Origin: Streptomyces sp. NRRL F-6131
GTDB lineage: Bacteria; Actinomycetota; Actinomycetes; Streptomycetales; Streptomycetaceae
Length of the DNA stretch: 64,000 nucleotides
Assembly: GCA_000719695.1 (NCBI GenBank)
Contig: JOHN01000030.1
Location: 1-64,000 of the forward strand
Direction of reading: 5' to 3'
Shown: one piece after another, positions 8,926 to 18,732 of the stretch
How positions within the stretch are numbered: position 1 is the first letter of the stretch
Layout: each line of letters starts with the position of its first letter
Translations under genes and position numbers: made by a program
The notes under the pieces: generated by a model
Database searches by the model: none
Seen by the model: only the letters and a program-made list of their open reading frames with translations
What the model was told of the DNA's origin: nothing

Positions 8926-9789
8926 ATGAGCGAGAAGAACCGAGAAGGCAAGCGCACCGCCCGTGAGCGGATGCTGGCGGAACGGGCCGAGGAGGAGGCC
9001 CGCGGCCGGAAGAGGAAGAAGCTGATCATCGGCGGGGTGGTCCTCGCGGTGATCGCCGCCGCCGTGGTCACCGGTGTGGTGGTGCAGGACCAGCGCTCCA
9101 AGCCGGAGACCCCCACCGCGGCCCCGGCCGGCACGATCGGGGACAAGAACCTCGTCGTCCCGGTCGGCTCGGACAACTCGCCGGCCGTCCTCACCGTCTA
9201 CGAGGACCCGCGCTGCCCCGCCTGCGGCATCTTCGAGCGGGAGTTCTCGTCCACCATCAGCCAGCTGGAGGACGCGGGCAAGATCTACACCAACTACCAC
9301 CTCGTCTCGTTCATCGACCGGGCGGTGCAGGGCAAGGGTTCCCGCTACGGGGCCAACGCGCTCGCCTGCGCCCAGGACGCCGGGCACTTCCGCGACTACC
9401 ACGACGTGCTCTACCGCAACCAGCCGGACGAGACCAACGACGCCTTCGGCGACAAGGCGACCCTGATCAACCTCGCCAAGCAGGTCAACGGCCTCGACAC
9501 CCCCGCCTTCGAGGCCTGCGTCAACGACTCGAAGTACAGCGGATGGGTGTCGGCGGTGCAGCAGGACTTCGACAAGTCCAGCTACAAGTCCACGCCGACC
9601 GTGCTGCTCAACGGCCAGCCGATCTACCCGAAGTACAACAACGAGGAGATCACCCCGGCCAACCTGGTGAAGTGGGTCGACGCCGCCAACCAGGGCAAGA
9701 ACCTGGGCACCCCGGGCACCCACGGACAGTCACCGGCACCGACCAGTACCGCTTCGGAGAGCAACAACCCCTCGCCCAACGCCGGCTGA
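8926..9789 (+). CDS. Membrane-anchored DsbA-family thioredoxin-fold protein
   Basis: The 287-residue protein has a highly charged cytoplasmic N-terminus (SEKNREGKRTARERM), one membrane helix (about residues 34-54: LIIGGVVLAVIAAAVVTGVVV), and an extracytoplasmic thioredoxin-like domain of the DsbA/Thioredoxin_4 type. The active site is DPRCPACGIFE, and the cis-Pro loop is KSTPTVLLNG. It probably oxidises or isomerises disulfides in secreted proteins, recharged by the MauE-like neighbour. The C-terminus is a Ser/Pro/Thr-rich tail. ATG 8926 gives the typical MSEKN start; ATG 8911 would add five residues. Confidence 0.85.
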   Translation: MSEKNREGKRTARERMLAERAEEEARGRKRKKLIIGGVVLAVIAAAVVTGVVVQDQRSKPETPTAAPAGTIGDKNLVVPVGSDNSPAVLTVYEDPRCPACGIFEREFSSTISQLEDAGKIYTNYHLVSFIDRAVQGKGSRYGANALACAQDAGHFRDYHDVLYRNQPDETNDAFGDKATLINLAKQVNGLDTPAFEACVNDSKYSGWVSAVQQDFDKSSYKSTPTVLLNGQPIYPKYNNEEITPANLVKWVDAANQGKNLGTPGTHGQSPAPTSTASESNNPSPNAG

Positions 9790-9945
9790 GTCCGGCGCGT
9801 ACGCTGCGGGGTGGCCGCCGCCCCCTCCCCGTCCGGAGGGGGTGGCGGCGGGCCGTGCTCCGGGCCCGCGCGCCGATCTGTGCACCGACTGTGACCCGCC
9901 GGGGTGCCCGGGACGGGCCGTCCACCCTGTAGCGTCGGAGCTGCC

Positions 9946-10932
9946 ATGGATATCGCCTACATTCCCAGCCCGTCGCAGGGTGTCCTCCACATCGGACAGG
10001 TCCCGCTGCGCGCCTACGCCTTCTGCATCATCCTCGGTGTCGTCGTGGCCGTCTGGCTCGGCAGCAAGCGCTGGGTCGCCCGGGGCGGTGGCAGACACAC
10101 CGTCGGTGACATCGCCGTCTGGGCCGTGCCGTTCGGCCTGGTCGGCGGTCGGCTCTACCACGTGATCACCGACCACCAGCTCTACTTCGGCGAGGGGAAG
10201 AACCCCTGGAACGCCCTCAAGATCTGGGAGGGCGGCCTCGGCATCTGGGGCGCGATCGCGCTGGGCGCGGTCGGCGCCTGGATCGGCGCCCGCCGGCGCG
10301 GCGTCCCGCTGCCCGCCTACGCCGACGCGATCGCCCCGGGCATCGCGCTGGCCCAGGCGCTCGGCCGCTGGGGCAACTGGTTCAACCAGGAGCTCTACGG
10401 GCGGGAGACCACGCTGCCGTGGGGCCTGGAGATCACCAAGACGCTGCCGGGCGGCGAGAAGGTGACCGGCATCTACCACCCGACCTTCCTCTACGAGTCG
10501 CTCTGGTGCGTGGGCGTCGCGGCGCTGGTGATCTGGGCGGACAAGCGGTTCACCCTGGGCCACGGCCGGGCCTTCGCGCTCTACGTGGCCGCCTACACGG
10601 TGGGCCGGTTCTGGATCGAGTGGCTGCGGATCGACGACGCCCACCACATCCTCGGCCTGCGGCTGAACGACTGGGTGGCGATCCTCGTCTTCCTGGCCGC
10701 CGTCGCCTACTTCGTGATCGTCGGGAAGAAGCGGCCCGGCCGCGAGGACCCGGCGACCATCGACCCGATGGCGGACGAGGCCGAGGACGCGGCGAAGCCG
10801 GGTGACACCCCGGACGGCGAAACGGACGGGAAGCCGGGCGAAGGGCCGGGCGAAAAGCCGGGCGGCAAGGCCGCCGACGCCCTCTCCGAGAAGCTCGACA
10901 AGCTCGAGAAGGACGCCAGGAACCCGGCCTGA
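9946..10932 (+). CDS. lgt: Prolipoprotein diacylglyceryl transferase Lgt
   Basis: Lgt moves a diacylglyceryl group from phosphatidylglycerol to the lipobox Cys of prolipoproteins, the first step of lipoprotein maturation. The 328-residue polytopic membrane protein shows the Lgt signature ALGRWGNWFNQELYG, plus GLVGGRLYHVITD, the essential HPTFLYESLW and GRFWIEWLRID. The cytoplasmic tail after about residue 260 is long, charged and repetitive (KPGEGPGEKPGGK), common in actinomycete Lgt. Clients in this window include LivK and the VWA lipoprotein. A terminator follows. Confidence 0.95.
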   Translation: MDIAYIPSPSQGVLHIGQVPLRAYAFCIILGVVVAVWLGSKRWVARGGGRHTVGDIAVWAVPFGLVGGRLYHVITDHQLYFGEGKNPWNALKIWEGGLGIWGAIALGAVGAWIGARRRGVPLPAYADAIAPGIALAQALGRWGNWFNQELYGRETTLPWGLEITKTLPGGEKVTGIYHPTFLYESLWCVGVAALVIWADKRFTLGHGRAFALYVAAYTVGRFWIEWLRIDDAHHILGLRLNDWVAILVFLAAVAYFVIVGKKRPGREDPATIDPMADEAEDAAKPGDTPDGETDGKPGEGPGEKPGGKAADALSEKLDKLEKDARNPA

Positions 10933-10952
10933 CCTGCGCGGATCCGGACCCC

Positions 10953-10987
10953 CGGCCGCCCTCCGCACCCCGTGCGGAGGGCGGCCG
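10953..10987 (+). terminator. Terminator after lgt
   Basis: CGGCCGCCCTCCGCAC pairs with GTGCGGAGGGCGGCCG around a three-base loop. The 16-bp perfect stem begins 20 bases past the lgt stop. Confidence 0.85.
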
Positions 10988-11003
10988 CCGTCATGTTCGG
11001 ACA

Positions 11004-11058
11004 GCCTTGCTTTGCTGGAAGTGCGCAGGTCGCACGGGCTACGGTCGACAAGCAAGGC
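11004..11058 (+). promoter_or_regulatory. Nested inverted repeat upstream of the VIT-family gene
   Basis: GCCTTGCTT (11004-11012) and AAGCAAGGC (11050-11058) are perfect 9-base inverted repeats. Between them is a second one, GTGCG-caggt-CGCAC (11021-11035). A TACGGT hexamer at 11040-11045 could be a -10 box, which would place the distal arm at the transcription start. It may be an operator or, if transcribed, a folded leader; metal-responsive control would suit the downstream transporter but is inference. Confidence 0.45.
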
Positions 11059-11103
11059 GATCGGACCAATGGACTGCACCCGAGGGACGGAGGGGGAACG
11101 GCC

Positions 11104-11841
11104 GTGACCGCGACCACCCTGGAGCACGAGGCCGGGCACCACCCGCGGATACCCGCCGCGGGACACCACCGCGACGTCAACGGAGGCTGGCTGCGGCCGG
11201 CGGTGTTCGGCGCCATGGACGGACTGGTCTCCAACTTCGCGCTGATGACCGGCGTCGTCGGCGGCGCGGCCTCCAACGGCACCGTGGTGCTCACCGGCCT
11301 GGCCGGGCTGGCGGCCGGTGCCTGCTCGATGGCGGCGGGGGAGTACACCTCGGTGGCCTCCCAGCGGGAGCTGGTGCAGGCCGAGATCGAGGTGGAGCGG
11401 CTGGAGCTGCGCCGCAACCCGCACGGCGAACTGGCCGAGCTGGCCCAGCTGTACGTCGAGCGCGGGGTCGACCCGGAGCTCGCCCACGAGGTGGCCCGGC
11501 AGCTGTCCGCCGACCCGGACCGGACGCTGGAGATCCACGCCCGGGAGGAGCTGGGCGTGGACCCCAACGACCTGCCCTCGCCGTGGGTGGCGGCCGGGTC
11601 CTCGTTCGTCTGCTTCGCGGTGGGCGCGTTGCTGCCGCTGCTGCCCTACCTGCTGGGCGCGACCTCGCTGCTGCCGGCGCTGCTGCTCTCGGCGGCCGGG
11701 CTGTTCGCCTGCGGCGCGGCGGTGGCGCGGGTGACGGCGCGCAGCTGGTGGTTCAGCGGGGTGCGGCAGCTGGTGCTGGGCGGGGCGGCGGCCGGGGTGA
11801 CCTATCTGCTGGGGTGGCTGATCGGCGGCCACGTGGGCTGA
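11104..11841 (+). CDS. VIT1/CCC1-family membrane transporter
   Basis: A 245-residue protein of the vacuolar iron transporter family, which in studied members exports Fe2+ or Mn2+ by proton exchange. Visible signatures are VFGAMDGLVSNFALMTGVVG in the first helix, AGACSMAAGEYTSVASQRE, a Glu-rich cytoplasmic segment (QAEIEVERLELRRNPHGELAEL), then three C-terminal helices from about residue 160 to the end. GTG 11104 has GGAGGGGGA upstream. The metal cannot be told from sequence. It is a single-gene unit, flanked upstream by the lgt terminator and an operator-like repeat. Confidence 0.88.
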   Translation: MTATTLEHEAGHHPRIPAAGHHRDVNGGWLRPAVFGAMDGLVSNFALMTGVVGGAASNGTVVLTGLAGLAAGACSMAAGEYTSVASQRELVQAEIEVERLELRRNPHGELAELAQLYVERGVDPELAHEVARQLSADPDRTLEIHAREELGVDPNDLPSPWVAAGSSFVCFAVGALLPLLPYLLGATSLLPALLLSAAGLFACGAAVARVTARSWWFSGVRQLVLGGAAAGVTYLLGWLIGGHVG

Positions 11842-12248
11842 GGGTCCGGCGGGGCCGGTGTGCCGTTGCATTGTTATGCAGGCCGCCGGGTGACATTGCG
11901 CACACGGTGTCCCGACCCCGCCTGGCTTGTCTCAGCATTCGGGCTCGGCGGCCGAGGAATCGCATCCATCGCTCGAATGCGGGGATGGATTCGCAGGCAC
12001 CCTTGATCGATCCCTGTGGCGAGGGGATTTCGCCCCTGTTTCAGGCCGTCGAGCGCCGGGCACAATCGTCGGGACGTGCGACGCGGCATGTCCTCCCCCC
12101 AGCCCCGTGACCTGCGGATCCGTCCCGCGATGTGGACGAGATGTTCCGCTTCCCGGGAACTTCGGCATCATGTAACTTGCACGAAATCGCATCAGGGCCA
12201 ACGTCGTCCCTACTGCACCAGCCTCGAAAGACGACGACGGGAGAGCCG
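11842..12248 (+). other. 407-base intergenic region: gltB upstream region
   Basis: No gene is supported here. The DNA is less GC-rich than its surroundings, fitting a promoter region. The only specific signal I found is a GlnR-like site at 12172-12187, listed separately. The first part serves as the 3' end of the VIT-family gene, with no strong terminator hairpin seen. Confidence 0.6.
12172..12187 (+). promoter_or_regulatory. Possible GlnR box upstream of gltB
   Basis: GTAAC-ttgcac-GAAAT matches the actinobacterial GlnR half-site pattern gTnAc-n6-GaAAc at nine of ten informative places (last C is T). It lies 61 bases ahead of the gltB start. GlnR controls nitrogen assimilation, so the target is sensible, but direct GlnR control of gltB is not established in the strains I know. 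Confidence 0.4.
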
Positions 12249-15200
12249 ATGCTGTCTGCATCCATGCACTCCGCCAACGAGCCCCAGGCCGGCGCCGCCC
12301 GCCCGCCGTACGCGCTCGTTCCGGATGCGCGACCTGCTGCTCAGGGCCTGTACGACCCGCGAAACGAGCACGACGCCTGTGGCGTCGGATTCGTCGCCAC
12401 GCTGACCGGCATCGCCGACCACACCGTCGTCGAGCAGGCGTTGACCGTCCTGCGCAACCTGGAGCACCGGGGCGCCACCGGCGCCGAGCCCGACTCCGGT
12501 GACGGCGCCGGCATCCTCACCCAGATCCCGGACGCCTTCCTGCGCACCAAGGTCGCCTTCGACCTCCCGGCCGCCGGCTCCTACGCGGTGGGCATCGCCT
12601 TCCTCCCCGACGCCGACGACGAGGACGCCGCCGCCGTCGCGCGGATCGAGGCCATCGCGGCCGAGGAGGACCTGACCGTCCTCGGCTGGCGCGACGTCCC
12701 GGTCACCCCGGACCTGCTGGGCGCCACCGCCCGCGGGGTCATGCCGCGGTTCCGCCAGCTGTTCCTGAGCGGCGCGGACAAGGCCGGCATCGAGCTCGAC
12801 CGGGTCGCCTTCGTGGTCCGCAAGCGCTCCGAGCGCGAGGCCGGGGTCTACTTCCCGTCGCTGTCCGCGCGCACCATCGTCTACAAGGGCATGCTGACCA
12901 CCGGCCAGCTGGAGCCCTTCTTCCCCGACCTGTCGGACCGGCTCTACGCCTCCGCGCTCGGTCTGGTGCACTCGCGGTTCTCCACCAACACCTTCCCGAG
13001 CTGGCCGCTCGCCCACCCGTACCGCTTCGTCGCGCACAACGGCGAGATCAACACGGTCAAGGGCAACCGGAACTGGATGACCGCCCGGGAGTCCCAGCTC
13101 GCCACCGACCTGATCCCGGCCAACCGCAACGGTCAGGGCCTGGAGCGGATCTTCCCGATCTGCACCCCGGACCACTCCGACTCGGCCTCCTTCGACGAGG
13201 TCCTGGAGCTGCTCCACCTCGGCGGCCGCTCGCTGCCGCACGCCGTGCTGATGATGATCCCGGAGGCGTGGGAGAACCACGCCACCATGGACCCGGCCCG
13301 CCGCGCGTTCTACCAGTACCACTCCAACCTGATGGAGCCCTGGGACGGCCCGGCCTGCGTCACCTTCACCGACGGCACGCAGATCGGCGCCGTGCTGGAC
13401 CGCAACGGTCTGCGCCCCGCCCGCTACTGGATCACCGAGGACGGCCTGGTCGTCCTCTCCTCCGAGGTCGGCGTGCTCGACATCGAGCAGACCCGGGTGG
13501 TCAAGAAGGGCCGGCTGCAGCCCGGCCGGATGTTCCTCGTCGACACCGCGGAGCACCGCATCGTCGAGGACGAGGAGATCAAGTCGGCGCTGGCCGCCGA
13601 GCACCCCTACGAGGAGTGGGTCGACGGCGGGCAGATCCAGCTCGCCAAGCTCCCCGAGCGCGAGCACATCGCGCACACCCACGCCTCGGTCACCCGCCGC
13701 CAGCAGACCTTCGGCTACACCGAGGAGGAGCTGCGGGTCATCCTGGCGCCGATGGCCAGGACCGGCGGCGAGGCGCTCGGCTCGATGGGCACCGACTCGC
13801 CGATCGCCGCGCTGAGCGAGAAGCCGCGCCTGCTCTTCGACTACTTCGTGCAGCTCTTCGCGCAGGTCACCAACCCGCCGCTGGACGCCATCCGCGAGGA
13901 GCTCGTCACCTCGCTGCTGTCCAACCTCGGCCCCGAGGGCAACCTGCTGACCGCCGAGGCCGCCTCCTGCCGCTCCGTCGGCATCACCTTCCCGGTGATC
14001 GACAACGACGAGCTGGCCAAGCTGGTCCACATCAACGCGGACGGCGACCAGCCCGGCCTCAAGGCCGTCACCCTGTCCGGCCTGTACAAGGTCGCGGCGG
14101 GTGGCGAGGGCCTGGCCGCCCGGCTCACCGCGATCGCCGCCGAGGCCGACGCGGCGATCGCCGACGGCGCCCGGATCATCGTGCTCTCCGACCGGCACTC
14201 GGACGCCGAGCACGCCCCGATCCCCTCGCTGCTGCTCACCTCGGCCGTCCACCACCACCTGATCCGCACCAAGCAGCGCACCCGGGTGTCGCTGCTGGTC
14301 GAGGCCGGTGACGTGCGCGAGGTGCACCACGTCGCGCTGCTGATCGGCTACGGCGCCGGCGCGGTCAACCCGTACCTGGCGATGGAGTCGGTCGAGGACC
14401 TCGTCGCGCAGGGCACCTTCCTGACCGGCATCGAGCCCGAGAAGGCCATCAAGAACCTGATCAAGGCGCTCGGCAAGGGCGTGCTCAAGGTGATGTCCAA
14501 GATGGGCATCTCCACCGTCGCCTCCTACCGCGGCGCCCAGGTCTTCGAGGCGATCGGTCTCTCCCAGGAGGTCGTGGACGCCTACTTCGCCGGCACCACC
14601 ACCAAGCTTGGCGGCATCGGCCTGGACGCGATCGCCAAGGAGACCGCCGCCAGGCACGCCAAGGCGTACCCGGCCTCCGGCATCCCGGCCGCGCACCGCG
14701 CCCTGGAGATCGGCGGCGAGTACCAGTGGCGCCGCGAGGGCGAGCCGCACCTGTTCGACCCGGACACGGTCTTCCGGCTGCAGCACTCCACCCGCAACCG
14801 CCGGTACGACATCTTCAAGCAGTACACGGACCGGGTGAACGAGCAGTCCGAGCGGCTGATGACGCTGCGCGGCCTGTTCAAGCTGGACGCCCTCGGCCGC
14901 ACCCCGGTGCCGGTCGAGGAGGTCGAGCCGGTCGCCGAGATCGTCAAGCGCTTCTCCACCGGAGCGATGTCCTACGGCTCCATCTCGCTCGAGGCGCACG
15001 AGACCCTGGCGATCGCGATGAACCGCCTCGGCGGCAAGTCCAACACCGGTGAGGGCGGCGAGGACCCGGACCGCCTGTACGACCCGGAGCGCCGCTCGGC
15101 GATCAAGCAGGTCGCCTCCGGCCGGTTCGGCGTCACCTCCGAGTACCTGGTCAACGCTGACGACATCCAGATCAAGATGGCCCAGGGCGCCAAGCCCGGC

Positions 15201-16865
15201 GAGGGCGGCCAGCTGCCCGGCCACAAGGTCTACCCGTGGGTCGCCAAGACCCGGCACTCCACCCCGGGTGTCGGTCTGATCTCGCCGCCGCCGCACCACG
15301 ACATCTACTCGATCGAGGACCTGGCGCAGCTGATCCACGACCTCAAGAACGCCAACCCCGAGGCCCGCATCCACGTGAAGCTGGTCTCCGAGGTCGGCGT
15401 CGGCACGGTCGCGGCCGGCGTCTCCAAGGCGCACGCGGACGTCGTGCTGGTCTCCGGCCACGACGGCGGCACCGGTGCCTCGCCGCTCACCTCGCTCAAG
15501 CACGCGGGCGGCCCCTGGGAGCTCGGCCTCGCCGAGACCCAGCAGACCCTGCTGCTGAACGGCCTGCGCGACCGGATCGTGGTGCAGACCGACGGCCAGC
15601 TCAAGACCGGCCGCGACGTGGTGATCGCCGCGCTGCTGGGCGCCGAGGAGTTCGGCTTCGCGACCGCCCCGCTGGTGGTCTCCGGCTGCATCATGATGCG
15701 TGTCTGCCACCTGGACACCTGCCCGGTCGGCGTCGCCACCCAGAACCCGGTGCTGCGCGAGCGGTTCTCCGGCAAGCCGGAGTTCGTGGTCAACTTCTTC
15801 GAGTTCATCGCCGAGGAGGTCCGGGAGATCCTGGCCTCCCTGGGCTTCCGCTCGATCGAGGAGGCCGTCGGCCACGCCGAGCACATCGACGCCGAGGCCG
15901 CCGTCGACCACTGGAAGGCCGCCGGGCTCGACCTGGCCCCGCTGTTCCACGTGCCCGAGCTGCCCGAGGGCGCGGCCCTGCACCGCACCACCACGCAGGA
16001 CCACGCGCTGGACAAGGCCCTGGACAACCAGCTGATCGACCTGGCCCAGGACGCCCTGGAGAACGGCGACGCCGTCCGCATCCAGCTGCCGATCCGCAAC
16101 GTCAACCGGACCGTCGGCACCATGCTCGGCCACCACGTGACCAAGCGGTACCGCGGCGAGGGCCTGCCCGAGGGGACCATCGACGTCACCTTCACCGGCT
16201 CGGCCGGCCAGTCCTTCGGCGCCTTCGTGCCGCGCGGTGTGACGCTGCGCCTGGAGGGCGACGCCAACGACTACGTCGGCAAGGGCCTGTCAGGCGGCGT
16301 GCTCGTGGTCCGTCCGGCCCGTGACGCGGCGGCCATCGGCAACGACGCGCAGAACCACGTGATCGCCGGCAACACCATCGGCTACGGTGCCACCAGCGGC
16401 CGGATCCACCTGCGCGGCAAGGCCGGCGAGCGCTTCGCCGTCCGCAACTCGGGCGCCACCCTGGTCGTCGAGGGCGTGGGCGACCACGGCCTGGAGTACA
16501 TGACCGGCGGCCGGGTCGTCATCCTCGGCGAGACCGGACGCAACCTGGCGGCCGGCATGTCCGGCGGTGTCGCCTACGTGCTGGACCTGCGCCCGGCGAA
16601 CGTCAACAGCGGCATGGTGGGCATCGAGGCCCCCAATGCCGCCGACCGCGAATGGCTGCGCGAGACCGTGCAGCAGCACTACGAGGAGACCGGCTCCACC
16701 GTCGCGGCCGAACTCCTGGCGGACTGGGGCAGCGGCGTCTCCCGCTTCTCCACGATCATGCCGACCGACTACAAGGCCGTGCTCGCCGCCAAGGAGGCCG
16801 CGGAGCGCGACGGCCTCTCCGAGGCCGAGACCACTCGCAAGATGATGGAGGCGGCACATGGCTGA
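12249..16865 (+). CDS. gltB: Glutamate synthase (NADPH) large subunit GltB
   Basis: GltB hydrolyses glutamine and adds the ammonia to 2-oxoglutarate, giving glutamate; with glutamine synthetase it forms the GOGAT cycle. The 1538-residue protein has a short propeptide, then the N-terminal nucleophile Cys of the class II amidotransferase domain ([13 protein letters not shown]), a central domain, the FMN/synthase domain ([26 protein letters not shown]), the 3Fe-4S cysteines in [15 protein letters not shown], and the C-terminal beta-helix GXGXG domain. ATG 12249 follows GGGAG; ATG 12264 is an alternative. Its 3' end overlaps gltD by eight bases. Confidence 0.97.
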   Translation: MLSASMHSANEPQAGAARPPYALVPDARPAAQGLYDPRNEHDACGVGFVATLTGIADHTVVEQALTVLRNLEHRGATGAEPDSGDGAGILTQIPDAFLRTKVAFDLPAAGSYAVGIAFLPDADDEDAAAVARIEAIAAEEDLTVLGWRDVPVTPDLLGATARGVMPRFRQLFLSGADKAGIELDRVAFVVRKRSEREAGVYFPSLSARTIVYKGMLTTGQLEPFFPDLSDRLYASALGLVHSRFSTNTFPSWPLAHPYRFVAHNGEINTVKGNRNWMTARESQLATDLIPANRNGQGLERIFPICTPDHSDSASFDEVLELLHLGGRSLPHAVLMMIPEAWENHATMDPARRAFYQYHSNLMEPWDGPACVTFTDGTQIGAVLDRNGLRPARYWITEDGLVVLSSEVGVLDIEQTRVVKKGRLQPGRMFLVDTAEHRIVEDEEIKSALAAEHPYEEWVDGGQIQLAKLPEREHIAHTHASVTRRQQTFGYTEEELRVILAPMARTGGEALGSMGTDSPIAALSEKPRLLFDYFVQLFAQVTNPPLDAIREELVTSLLSNLGPEGNLLTAEAASCRSVGITFPVIDNDELAKLVHINADGDQPGLKAVTLSGLYKVAAGGEGLAARLTAIAAEADAAIADGARIIVLSDRHSDAEHAPIPSLLLTSAVHHHLIRTKQRTRVSLLVEAGDVREVHHVALLIGYGAGAVNPYLAMESVEDLVAQGTFLTGIEPEKAIKNLIKALGKGVLKVMSKMGISTVASYRGAQVFEAIGLSQEVVDAYFAGTTTKLGGIGLDAIAKETAARHAKAYPASGIPAAHRALEIGGEYQWRREGEPHLFDPDTVFRLQHSTRNRRYDIFKQYTDRVNEQSERLMTLRGLFKLDALGRTPVPVEEVEPVAEIVKRFSTGAMSYGSISLEAHETLAIAMNRLGGKSNTGEGGEDPDRLYDPERRSAIKQVASGRFGVTSEYLVNADDIQIKMAQGAKPGEGGQLPGHKVYPWVAKTRHSTPGVGLISPPPHHDIYSIEDLAQLIHDLKNANPEARIHVKLVSEVGVGTVAAGVSKAHADVVLVSGHDGGTGASPLTSLKHAGGPWELGLAETQQTLLLNGLRDRIVVQTDGQLKTGRDVVIAALLGAEEFGFATAPLVVSGCIMMRVCHLDTCPVGVATQNPVLRERFSGKPEFVVNFFEFIAEEVREILASLGFRSIEEAVGHAEHIDAEAAVDHWKAAGLDLAPLFHVPELPEGAALHRTTTQDHALDKALDNQLIDLAQDALENGDAVRIQLPIRNVNRTVGTMLGHHVTKRYRGEGLPEGTIDVTFTGSAGQSFGAFVPRGVTLRLEGDANDYVGKGLSGGVLVVRPARDAAAIGNDAQNHVIAGNTIGYGATSGRIHLRGKAGERFAVRNSGATLVVEGVGDHGLEYMTGGRVVILGETGRNLAAGMSGGVAYVLDLRPANVNSGMVGIEAPNAADREWLRETVQQHYEETGSTVAAELLADWGSGVSRFSTIMPTDYKAVLAAKEAAERDGLSEAETTRKMMEAAHG

Positions 16866-18318
16866 CCCCAAGGGCTTCCTGACCACGCCCAAGCAGCTCG
16901 CCGAGCGGCGTCCGGTGGACGTGCGCATCCGGGACTGGAACGAGGTCTACGTCGAGCGCAGCCTGCTGCCGATCATCACCAAGCAGGCCGGCCGCTGCAT
17001 GGACTGCGGCATCCCGTTCTGCCACAACGGCTGCCCGCTCGGGAACCTCATCCCCGAGTGGAACGACCTCGCCTACCGGGACGACTGGACCGGCGCGATC
17101 GAGCGGCTGCACGCGACCAACAACTTCCCGGAGTTCACCGGGCGGCTCTGCCCGGCGCCCTGCGAGTCGGCCTGCGTGCTCGGCATCAACCAGGACGCGG
17201 TGACCATCAAGAACGTCGAGGTCACCATCATCGACAAGGCCTGGGACCGCGGCGGGGTCACCCCGCAGGTGCCGGAGCGGCTGTCCGGCAAGACGGTCGC
17301 CGTGGTCGGCTCCGGGCCGGCCGGCCTGGCCGCCGCCCAGCAGCTCACCCGGGCCGGGCACACCGTCGTGGTGTACGAGCGGGCCGACCGGATCGGCGGC
17401 CTGCTGCGCTACGGCATCCCCGAGTTCAAGATGGAGAAGCGCCACATCAACCGCCGCGTCGAGCAGATGCGCGCGGAGGGCACCCGGTTCCGCACCGGCG
17501 TGCACGTGGGCGAGGACATCACCGGGCAGCAGCTGCGCGAGCGCTTCGACGCCGTGGTCGTCGCGGCCGGCGCCACCACCGCCCGTGACCTGCCGGTGCC
17601 CGGGCGCGAGCTCAAGGGCGTCCACCAGGCCATGGAGTACCTGCCGCTGGCCAACAAGGTGCAGGAGGGCGACTTCGTGGAGCCGCCGATCAGCGCCAAG
17701 GGCAAGCACGTCGTGGTCATCGGCGGCGGCGACACCGGCGCGGACTGCGTCGGCACCGCCCACCGGCAGGGGGCGGCCTCCGTCACCCAGCTGGAGATCA
17801 TGCCGCGGCCGGGCGAGGACCGCCCGGGCCACCAGCCCTGGCCGACCATGCCGATGACCTACAAGGTCACCTCCGCGCACGAGGAGGGCGGCGAGCGCAT
17901 CTACTCCGTCTCCACCACCCACTTCAGCGGCGACGAGGAGGGCAACGTCCAGGAGCTGCACCTCGTCGAGGTGGAGTTCAAGGACGGGAAGTTCGAGCAG
18001 GTCCCGGGCAGCGAGCGGGCGATCCCGGCCCAGCTGGTCACCCTGGCCATGGGCTTCACCGGGACGGACGTGCGGAACGGTCTGGTCGAGCAGCTGGGCG
18101 TGGACCTCGACGCACGCGGTAATGTGTCCCGGGACGGGAAGTTCGCCACCAATGTCGATGGCGTCTACGTCTGCGGCGACGCCGGCCGTGGCCAGTCGCT
18201 GATCGTCTGGGCCATCGCGGAGGGCCGCTCGGCCGCCGCGGCGGTCGACAAGTACCTGGGCGGCAAGACCCCGCTGCCCGCACCGATCCGGCCGACGGAC
18301 CGCCCCCTGGTGGTCTGA
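16858..18318 (+). CDS. gltD: Glutamate synthase small subunit GltD
   Basis: GltD takes electrons from NADPH through FAD and two 4Fe-4S clusters to GltB. The 486-residue protein has the cluster-binding cysteines [17 protein letters not shown] and [12 protein letters not shown] near the N-terminus, an FAD Rossmann motif [17 protein letters not shown], a [12 protein letters not shown] segment, an NADPH motif [13 protein letters not shown], and [18 protein letters not shown] at the end. Start ATG 16858 lies inside the gltB 3' end (ATGGCTGA), so the subunits are translationally coupled. Two hairpins follow. Confidence 0.97.
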   Translation: MADPKGFLTTPKQLAERRPVDVRIRDWNEVYVERSLLPIITKQAGRCMDCGIPFCHNGCPLGNLIPEWNDLAYRDDWTGAIERLHATNNFPEFTGRLCPAPCESACVLGINQDAVTIKNVEVTIIDKAWDRGGVTPQVPERLSGKTVAVVGSGPAGLAAAQQLTRAGHTVVVYERADRIGGLLRYGIPEFKMEKRHINRRVEQMRAEGTRFRTGVHVGEDITGQQLRERFDAVVVAAGATTARDLPVPGRELKGVHQAMEYLPLANKVQEGDFVEPPISAKGKHVVVIGGGDTGADCVGTAHRQGAASVTQLEIMPRPGEDRPGHQPWPTMPMTYKVTSAHEEGGERIYSVSTTHFSGDEEGNVQELHLVEVEFKDGKFEQVPGSERAIPAQLVTLAMGFTGTDVRNGLVEQLGVDLDARGNVSRDGKFATNVDGVYVCGDAGRGQSLIVWAIAEGRSAAAAVDKYLGGKTPLPAPIRPTDRPLVV

Positions 18319-18330
18319 TCCGGTCCAGGT

Positions 18331-18354
18331 GACCCGGCGCCGCATCGCCGGGTC
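18331..18354 (+). terminator. First gltBD terminator hairpin
   Basis: GACCCGGCG (18331-18339) and CGCCGGGTC (18346-18354) make a perfect 9-bp stem with a six-base loop, 13 bases past the gltD stop. Confidence 0.7.
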
Positions 18355-18400
18355 CCACCGAGCCGCACCCCGTCAGCGTCGCCGGGCCACCGCGGTCCCT

Positions 18401-18441
18401 GGCGCCTGCCCACATCCCCGACCAGTTTGGGGGCAGGCGCC
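18401..18441 (+). terminator. Second gltBD terminator hairpin
   Basis: GGCGCCTGCCC (18401-18411) pairs with GGGCAGGCGCC (18431-18441), an 11-bp stem. The 19-base loop can partly pair inside itself. Confidence 0.7.
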
Positions 18442-18732
18442 GTTCGCATGCCCGGACGCGGGTCGCGCCGGGTCGTGGTGAATCCGGCCGAGTCCGGTCG
18501 CTCCGGGGACGGCGGCGGGGGTGGGGGATGTCCCCGGCGACGGCGGGGGACTAGAGTGCGTTCCGGGGAGCTACGGGTCGGCTACCGCGCGTATCCGGAC
18601 GCTGGTCGTCCGGCCGCCCCGGCGAGGATCGGAGATCCCGTCGAGGGCGTTCCGAGGACTGTTGTTCGTCGGTCCCTGATGGAAGACTGCGGCCACGGCC
18701 GGGGGGCTGCGTGAGGTGCGGAGGTTGAGGCG

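Larger units (their letters stand above)
18319..18732 (+). other. 414-base intergenic region between gltD and the XRE regulator gene
   Basis: The first 123 bases hold two terminator hairpins (listed separately). The remaining ~290 bases have no supported gene; a 95-codon open frame there has Arg/Gly-rich low-complexity composition and no good start signal. It probably carries the promoter of the regulator gene, but I see no clear -35/-10 pair. Confidence 0.5.

Noticed and set aside
11004..11058. DmdR/IdeR iron box or yybP-ykoY manganese riboswitch for the VIT gene
   Set aside because: The bases do not match the TTAGGTTAG-type palindrome, and the stem lengths and conserved riboswitch loops are absent.
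12210..16136. A 1308-codon open frame opposite gltB
   Set aside because: It is the antisense shadow of a clearly conserved gene; high GC removes stops on the other strand, and the translation is Val/Gly/Asp-rich with no family motif.
18427..18714. A 95-codon frame between gltD and the XRE gene
   Set aside because: Begins inside a terminator hairpin, Arg/Gly-rich, and has no ribosome binding site.
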